32,363 nucleotides of DNA from Candidatus Heritagella gallinarum. GTDB taxonomy: Bacteria > Bacillota > Clostridia > Oscillospirales > Acutalibacteraceae. Under the pieces are notes generated by a model. The model did not search any database. It worked only from the letters and a program-made list of their open reading frames with translations, and was not told the origin of the DNA. Shown piece after piece: positions 30,743 through 32,363 of the stretch. Position 1 is the stretch's first letter; each line of letters begins with the position of its first letter. The position numbers and the translations under genes were made by a program. The stretch lies in the NCBI GenBank assembly GCA_904394685.1, contig CAJFNK010000044.1, forward strand, positions 1-32,363, in the 5' to 3' direction.

Positions 30743-32057
30743 CACCCAAATGGAAGCCGCTAAAAAGGGGATTATTACCCCTCAGATTCAGCTGGTGGCA
30801 GAGAAAGAGCATCGGGAGCCGGAATGGGTTCGGGAGCGTGTGGCTGCCGGTACCATTGCCATTCCCGCCAACATTCACCACACTTCCCTTTCGGCGGAGG
30901 GCATTGGTGACGGCCTGCGAACCAAAATCAATGTAAACCTGGGCATTTCGGGCGATGCAAAAGACTATGAGCTGGAAATGAACAAGGTAAAAATGTCGGT
31001 AGAGATGGGCGCTGAATCCATTATGGATTTGTCCAACTATGGCAAGACCCGCATCTTCCGGGAAAAGCTGGTGGAATATTCCCCGGCCATGATCGGTACG
31101 GTTCCCATGTATGATGCAATTGGCTATCTGGAAAAGGATTTGCTGGATATCACTGCCGACGATTTTCTCAAGGTGGTGGAGGCTCACGCAAAAGAGGGCG
31201 TGGACTTTATGACCATTCATGCCGGCATCAACCGCCGGGCAGTGGAAGCCTTCCGCCGGGAGGGGCGCCGGATGAACATTGTTTCCCGTGGCGGCTCCCT
31301 GCTGTTTGCCTGGATGATGATGACCGGAAACGAGAACCCCTTCTTTGAGCGCTATGACGATGTGCTGGAAATCCTGCGTGCCCATGACGTGACGATTTCC
31401 ATTGGCGATGCGCTGCGTCCCGGCTGCATCGACGATAGCTCAGATGCAGGACAGATTTCGGAGTTGATCGAAATCGGACACCTGACCAAGCGTGCCTGGG
31501 CGGCAGACGTGCAGGTGCTGGTAGAAGGCCCCGGCCATATGGCGATGAATGAGATCGCCGCCAATATGCAGATGGAGAAGCGGATCTGCCATGGTGCGCC
31601 CTTCTATGTGCTGGGCCCCATCGTAACCGATATCGCTCCCGGCTATGACCACATCACTTCTGCTATCGGCGGGGCGATTGCCGCTTCCAACGGCGCTAAC
31701 TTCCTTTGCTATGTAACCCCGGCGGAGCATTTGCGCCTACCTGATCTGGACGACGTGCGGGAGGGCATTATTGCCTCCAAAATCGCCGCCCATGCCGCCG
31801 ATATCGCTAACGGCCTGCCCGGCGCTCGTGACCGTGACAACGAGATGTCCACCGCCCGCCACAAGCTGGACTGGGACGAGATGTTCCGTTTGGCACTTGA
31901 CCCGGACAAGGCTCGCCGCTATTATGAATCCACACCGCCCGCCGAGCGCCACAGCTGCTCTATGTGCGGTAAAATGTGCGCTGTTCGCACCACCAACCTG
32001 ATTTTGGAAGGGAAAACGGTAAAATTCTGTTCCGAAAAGGGAAGCTGTGGGGAATAA
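30732..32057 (+). CDS. thiC: Phosphomethylpyrimidine synthase ThiC
   Basis: A 441-residue radical SAM enzyme that rearranges aminoimidazole ribotide into the thiamine pyrimidine. It has the C-terminal Fe-S motif C409-x2-C412-x4-C416 (CSMCGKMC), typical of Thi[45 protein letters not shown] and [13 protein letters not shown] are conserved active-site segments, and [15 protein letters not shown] and [22 protein letters not shown] are family signatures. Length is that of the shorter type (about 430), without the N-terminal extension of the E. coli protein. The ATG at 30732 follows AGGAGG with 9 bp. An ATG at 30723 abuts the ribosome site and is unlikely. It is the last gene of the operon. Confidence 0.97.
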   Translation: MNYNTQMEAAKKGIITPQIQLVAEKEHREPEWVRERVAAGTIAIPANIHHTSLSAEGIGDGLRTKINVNLGISGDAKDYELEMNKVKMSVEMGAESIMDLSNYGKTRIFREKLVEYSPAMIGTVPMYDAIGYLEKDLLDITADDFLKVVEAHAKEGVDFMTIHAGINRRAVEAFRREGRRMNIVSRGGSLLFAWMMMTGNENPFFERYDDVLEILRAHDVTISIGDALRPGCIDDSSDAGQISELIEIGHLTKRAWAADVQVLVEGPGHMAMNEIAANMQMEKRICHGAPFYVLGPIVTDIAPGYDHITSAIGGAIAASNGANFLCYVTPAEHLRLPDLDDVREGIIASKIAAHAADIANGLPGARDRDNEMSTARHKLDWDEMFRLALDPDKARRYYESTPPAERHSCSMCGKMCAVRTTNLILEGKTVKFCSEKGSCGE

Positions 32058-32088
32058 GCAGAGAATCTGTCAGTGGATAAAATTGCAT

Positions 32089-32117
32089 GAGGAGCCCGGT
32101 TTTGGGCTCCTCTTTCA
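32089..32117 (+). terminator. Intrinsic terminator after thiC
   Basis: A 9-bp stem GAGGAGCCC / GGGCTCCTC (32089-32097 / 32104-32112), 6-nt loop and a short T-tract. Confidence 0.85.
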
Positions 32118-32154
32118 TATTTCTGGAAAAAAATAAAAAAGTTGGAATTTGTGC

Positions 32155-32183
32155 TTGACATTCCTCATACGATATGGTATCAT
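32155..32183 (+). promoter_or_regulatory. Promoter of the tRNA-Asp/tRNA-Phe cluster
   Basis: -35 TTGACA (32155-32160), 17 bp, -10 TATCAT (32178-32183) with an upstream TGG (extended -10). The first tRNA starts 50 bp downstream. Confidence 0.85.
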
Positions 32184-32211
32184 ATCAAACGTCGCTGGAG
32201 CGAGCACCCAC

Positions 32212-32240
32212 AGATGGCCCGGCACAACAAGATGGCCCGG
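32212..32240 (+). repeat. Direct repeat duplicating the 5' end of tRNA-Asp
   Basis: AGATGGCCCGG occurs at 32212-32222 and again at 32230-32240, an 18-bp offset. The second copy contains the first 7 bases (GGCCCGG) of tRNA-Asp plus 4 upstream bases, so the first copy duplicates the tRNA 5' acceptor strand in the precursor leader. Confidence 0.75.
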
Positions 32241-32310
32241 TAGTTCAGTTGGTTAGAACGCCAGCCTGTCACGCTGGAGGTCGACGGTTCGAGCCCGTTC
32301 CGGGTCGCCA
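32234..32310 (+). tRNA. tRNA-Asp (anticodon GTC)
   Basis: A complete 77-nt tRNA with encoded CCA. The acceptor is GGCCCGG/CCGGGTC with discriminator G, as for aspartate. The anticodon stem CCAGC/GCTGG surrounds CTGTCAC, giving GTC. D-loop GTTCAGTTGGTTAGAAC and T-loop GGTTCGAGCCC are canonical. Confidence 0.97.
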
Positions 32311-32315
32311 ATTAT

Positions 32316-32363
32316 GCCTCTGTAGCTCAGTTGGTAGAGCAGGGGACTGAAAATCCCCGTGTC
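32316..32363 (+). tRNA. tRNA-Phe (anticodon GAA), cut by the window edge
   Basis: The first 48 nt of a tRNA: acceptor strand GCCTCTG, D-arm AGCTCAGTTGGTAGAGC, and anticodon stem GGGGA/TCCCC around CTGAAAA, giving GAA (Phe). The T-arm and 3' end lie beyond the window. It is 5 bp behind tRNA-Asp, so the two share a precursor transcript. Confidence 0.93.

Overview
The window looks like core chromosome of an anaerobic, endospore-forming member of the Clostridia, probably an Oscillospirales/Ruminococcaceae-type gut bacterium. The grounds are the pair of dipicolinate synthase genes, a high-molecular-weight-rubredoxin-type flavoprotein, the DUF177-rpmF pair, a PDZ/radical-SAM/DUF512 protein next to der and plsY, DegV, strong AGGAGG ribosome sites and TTGACA/TATAAT promoters with 17-bp spacing. 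The species assignment is inference. No prophage, CRISPR array or complete insertion sequence is visible.

Layout. 1-1.7 kb: possible mobile-element remnant, a CNNM/CBS transporter-like gene and tRNA-Ala(GGC), all leftward. 1.8-3.5 kb: a ZIP metal transporter and a hydroxypyruvate-isomerase-like TIM-barrel protein, rightward, each with its own promoter. 3.6-8.8 kb: leftward prfC, a PurF-like protein without the glutaminase cysteine, and murC coupled to a GNAT acetyltransferase. 9.0-12.6 kb: rightward dpaA-dpaB (spore dipicolinate), then RNase HI, an unrecognised acidic protein and a zinc-ribbon membrane protein. 12.6-13.9 kb: metY. 14.0-15.5 kb: leftward DegV and a TetR-family regulator. 15.7-17.5 kb: a lone glgB. 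17.5-22.4 kb: a five-copy 13-bp tandem array, then DUF177-rpmF, radical SAM/PDZ, der, plsY and a Cys-rich DUF3795-like protein. 22.5-22.7 kb: leftward rpmB. 23.0-27.0 kb: a three-gene SPFH / zinc-ribbon membrane / TPM module and a flavin reductase-rubredoxin fusion. 27.0-32.1 kb: thiamine operon. 32.2 kb to the end: tRNA-Asp and the 5' part of tRNA-Phe.

The thiamine operon is the clearest integrated unit. A consensus promoter, a TPP riboswitch and an intrinsic terminator precede thiS-thiF-thiG-thiH-tenI/thiE-thiC. ThiS/ThiF carry the sulfur, ThiH makes dehydroglycine from tyrosine, ThiG closes the thiazole, the TenI/ThiE-fold protein probably aromatises it, and ThiC makes the pyrimidine. An 84-bp palindromic repeat sits between thiG and thiH.

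Points most worth a second look: the PurF homologue whose second residue is Ser instead of the catalytic Cys; the SPFH/zinc-ribbon/TPM module, which resembles Bacillus YdjI-YdjG-YdjH but has no PspA gene next to it; the 13-bp repeats placed just after a promoter; and the palindromic element inside the thi operon. I did not find a clearly new multi-gene system. These are the best candidates for undescribed biology.
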